A stretch of DNA of 6,647 nt from Alphaproteobacteria bacterium. Its GTDB lineage: Bacteria; Pseudomonadota; Alphaproteobacteria; Sphingomonadales; Emcibacteraceae. The stretch spans positions 1-6,647 of the forward strand of contig NVTJ01000072.1 in assembly GCA_002401545.1 (NCBI GenBank), in the 5' to 3' direction. Position numbers and translations under genes: made by a program. The notes under the pieces were generated by a model. It searched no databases and was not told the origin of the DNA. It was given only the letters and a program-made list of their open reading frames with translations. This document shows positions 5,515-6,647 of the stretch, piece by piece; the stretch's first letter is position 1, and each line of letters begins with the position of its first letter.

Positions 5515-5845
5515 GAAAAGACATGCCATTCGTTGTTTTATAAGGGTTTTTAGCAACAGAAAAGGGGTAAATACGATAAAAAAGGGCTATTTGCACCCAA
5601 GTTGCACCCAAGTTATTTTTTACATTCAATATTAAGTTCAAATCCAGGGCTTGATACCAACGGAAACCCCGGATATAGGTATTTCACCTCAAAATAACTG
5701 GCTAATATCTTCTATCAACACATTATGTATCTGGTCATTTGAAATATCTGTGGTTCCGTAATATATATAGGAATGTTTGCTTCTCTGTGCCCAACACAAT
5801 GATATCCAAATTAATATGCCGCATCTCTATCTGTTGAGAAAAGAA
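5515..5845. other. AT-rich region without a convincing gene
   Basis: Apart from the tandem repeat at 5591-5612 I see no convincing gene. On the minus strand a 42-codon open frame ends at about 5696 with residues such as HSYIYYGTTDISNDQIHN. It has a stop just upstream and no good start, so it may be a worn remnant or chance. No integrase gene is visible, although the position next to a tRNA 3' half would suit one. Confidence 0.5.
5591..5612. repeat. Tandem 11-bp direct repeat beside the tRNA fragment
   Basis: TTGCACCCAAG is repeated twice without a gap (5591-5601 and 5602-5612), about 75 bases from the tRNA-Pro fragment, on the side where an integrated element would lie. Short tandem repeats near a tRNA attachment site are often arm-type binding sites of tyrosine integrases. 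The repeat is plain in the sequence; its role is inference. Confidence 0.7.
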
Positions 5846-6262
5846 TCAAGTCAGTTTCATGACCAATCCGGCTAACGCCCCTAAAGCCAGTATATAACTT
5901 GGCCATGTTGTTAAGACGGCACCAACAATACGTTTTTCCCCGGCTTCCCGGTAACCTAGGAAATAAACAATACGGCCAATCAAAAAGACGCTTCCAATTC
6001 CTGCTGCCCATATCTCGCTCACATAATAGGCAAAGCCATAGATTGCGGGGATGAACAACACAAGCTGCTCGGTGGTATTTACCTGAATACGGTGAAGCCT
6101 CTCCCATTGCGAATTTCCCGTGGTGGCTGGCGCGGCAACAGCATATTTATTTCTTGTTGCCCCAACAATAAGAATCAAAACCATATATTCAACCAATGCA
6201 GTCAGCATGACCAAGTTAACGTAATCCATTTTCTTTCTTTCTGTATTTGGTGAGGTCTTCAT
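5846..6262 (-). CDS. MAPEG-family membrane protein
   Basis: The 138-residue product matches the MAPEG family (membrane-associated proteins in eicosanoid and glutathione metabolism), small four-helix membrane proteins, some with glutathione-dependent transferase or peroxidase activity. Family signatures are ERLHRIQVNTTEQLVLF (54-70), with Arg58, Asn62 and Glu65, and IGRIVYFLGY (95-104). Helices lie at about 13-34, 66-82, 85-103 and 115-135. The function of bacterial members is mostly unknown. Two starts are possible: Met1, with AGAGG four bases upstream, or Met12 (6227-6229), preceded by a purine-rich AGAAAGAAAGAAA. The latter gives 127 residues and opens with the more family-like MDYVNLVMLTALVEY. 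The sigma factor gene upstream on the same strand ends 55 bases before this gene, so co-transcription is likely. Confidence 0.85.
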   Translation of the reverse strand: MKTSPNTERKKMDYVNLVMLTALVEYMVLILIVGATRNKYAVAAPATTGNSQWERLHRIQVNTTEQLVLFIPAIYGFAYYVSEIWAAGIGSVFLIGRIVYFLGYREAGEKRIVGAVLTTWPSYILALGALAGLVMKLT

Positions 6263-6270
6263 ATGACCTC
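6252..6270. promoter_or_regulatory. Inverted repeat over the MAPEG start
   Basis: GAGGTC (6252-6257) and GACCTC (6265-6270) can pair around a 7-base loop that contains the Met1 codon of the MAPEG gene; the right arm covers its ribosome-site AGAGG. In mRNA this could hide the first start codon and favour Met12. The stem is only 6 bp, so it may be chance. Confidence 0.25.
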
Positions 6271-6317
6271 TGTAAAAAAACCGCCGATCAAGGCGCTATT
6301 GCCTATATCCAGCCTGT

Positions 6318-6647
6318 TCAGCTCTCTAATTCAAGTTCAGACACTCTTCGTCGAAGGAACTTTCGGACGGCCCCATTATCTACTTGGTCAGCGGCGGCTT
6401 TATAGGCGGTTATTGCCTCATCCTTTCGCCCGGCCCGCCTCAGGAAATCCGCCCGTGTTGCTAATAACAAATGGTGACTTTCCAGAATGGTATCTTTTTC
6501 AAGCTCGACGAGTTGGTCAAGTGCTACCTGTGGTGAGTTAGCGAAAGATACGGCAACGCATCGGTTTAATCGGTAAACCGCTGAATTTTCAATCTCAAGA
6601 AGACGGTTGTAAAGCCCAACAATCGCTGCCCAGTCTGTTGCCGTATG
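6318..6647 (-). CDS. ECF-type RNA polymerase sigma factor, C-terminal part (5' end beyond window)
   Basis: On the minus strand an open frame enters from the right edge and runs 109 codons to TGA 6318-6320. It starts HTATDWAAIVGLYNRLLEIE, followed by AVYRLNRCVAVSF, LESHHLLLATRADFLRRAGR, KDEAITAYKAAADQ and a basic end RKFLRRRVSELELES. The pattern TDW-x2-I-x2-LY-x2-L with LNR-[AC]-VAV and the 'HHLLLATRADFLRRAGR' repeat-like helices is characteristic of the long TPR-like C-terminal domain of ECF42/DUF6596-type sigma factors. These carry sigma2 and sigma4 regions further N-terminal, here outside the window. In known relatives the extension takes part in control of the sigma factor. The MAPEG gene follows 55 bases downstream. 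The family call is by eye from about a quarter of the protein. Confidence 0.78.
   Translation of the reverse strand, partial: HTATDWAAIVGLYNRLLEIENSAVYRLNRCVAVSFANSPQVALDQLVELEKDTILESHHLLLATRADFLRRAGRKDEAITAYKAAADQVDNGAVRKFLRRRVSELELES

Noticed and set aside
5444..5641. 65-codon minus-strand frame containing GSQVRILS
   Set aside because: It is the conceptual translation of the tRNA-Pro 3' half and its terminator; GSQVRILS-like strings are a well-known false product of reading through tRNA T arms.
6263..6541. 92-codon plus-strand frame
   Set aside because: It lies opposite the sigma factor frame, which has clear family motifs; the plus-strand product has no recognisable domain and looks like an antisense shadow.
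1..6647. CRISPR array, complete insertion sequence or toxin-antitoxin pair
   Set aside because: No regularly spaced repeats, no transposase frame, and no pair of small overlapping ORFs with recognisable motifs are present.

Overview
The window looks like chromosomal DNA of an alphaproteobacterium. The best evidence is a LexA operator of the alphaproteobacterial type (GTTC-N7-GTTC) in front of a DNA polymerase gene. The mix of GC-rich core genes and AT-rich spacers, and the protein character of NadA and NadC, fit this. I cannot name a genus.

Left part (1-1955): the 3' end of an unidentified gene (2-97) is followed by an SOS-type promoter and a stand-alone Y-family translesion DNA polymerase (172-1467). 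After it come a small hairpin repeat and an AT-rich block. That block holds a small membrane protein with two Cys-X2-Cys pairs on the minus strand (1568-1894), bracketed by two identical 16-bp direct repeats (1517-1532 and 1940-1955). It looks like an acquired piece of DNA.

Middle part (1956-5142): an AT-rich leader with two DnaA-box-like 9-mers precedes nadA and nadC. These encode the quinolinate synthase and quinolinate phosphoribosyltransferase of de novo NAD synthesis. The two genes are one base apart and surely co-transcribed; nadB, which makes iminoaspartate, is not between them. A polytopic PAP2-superfamily membrane protein (4009-5142, minus strand) converges on nadC, and the two coding regions overlap by 83 bp.

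Right part (5143-6647): a possible gene remnant, a strong bidirectional terminator hairpin, and the 3' half only of a tRNA-Pro(GGG) gene. The last is most simply read as the attachment-site scar of an integrated element lying to the right. About 75 bp inside that side is a perfect tandem 11-bp repeat, plausibly an integrase arm site. No integrase gene is visible. Further right, on the minus strand, are a MAPEG-family membrane protein (5846-6262) and, upstream of it and cut by the window edge, the C-terminal 109 residues of an ECF-type sigma factor with a helical extension (6318-6647).

I see no clear new multi-gene system. The most unusual points are the repeat-bracketed zinc-ribbon membrane ORF, the tRNA-Pro fragment with its adjacent tandem repeat, and the SOS-controlled atypical Y-family polymerase.
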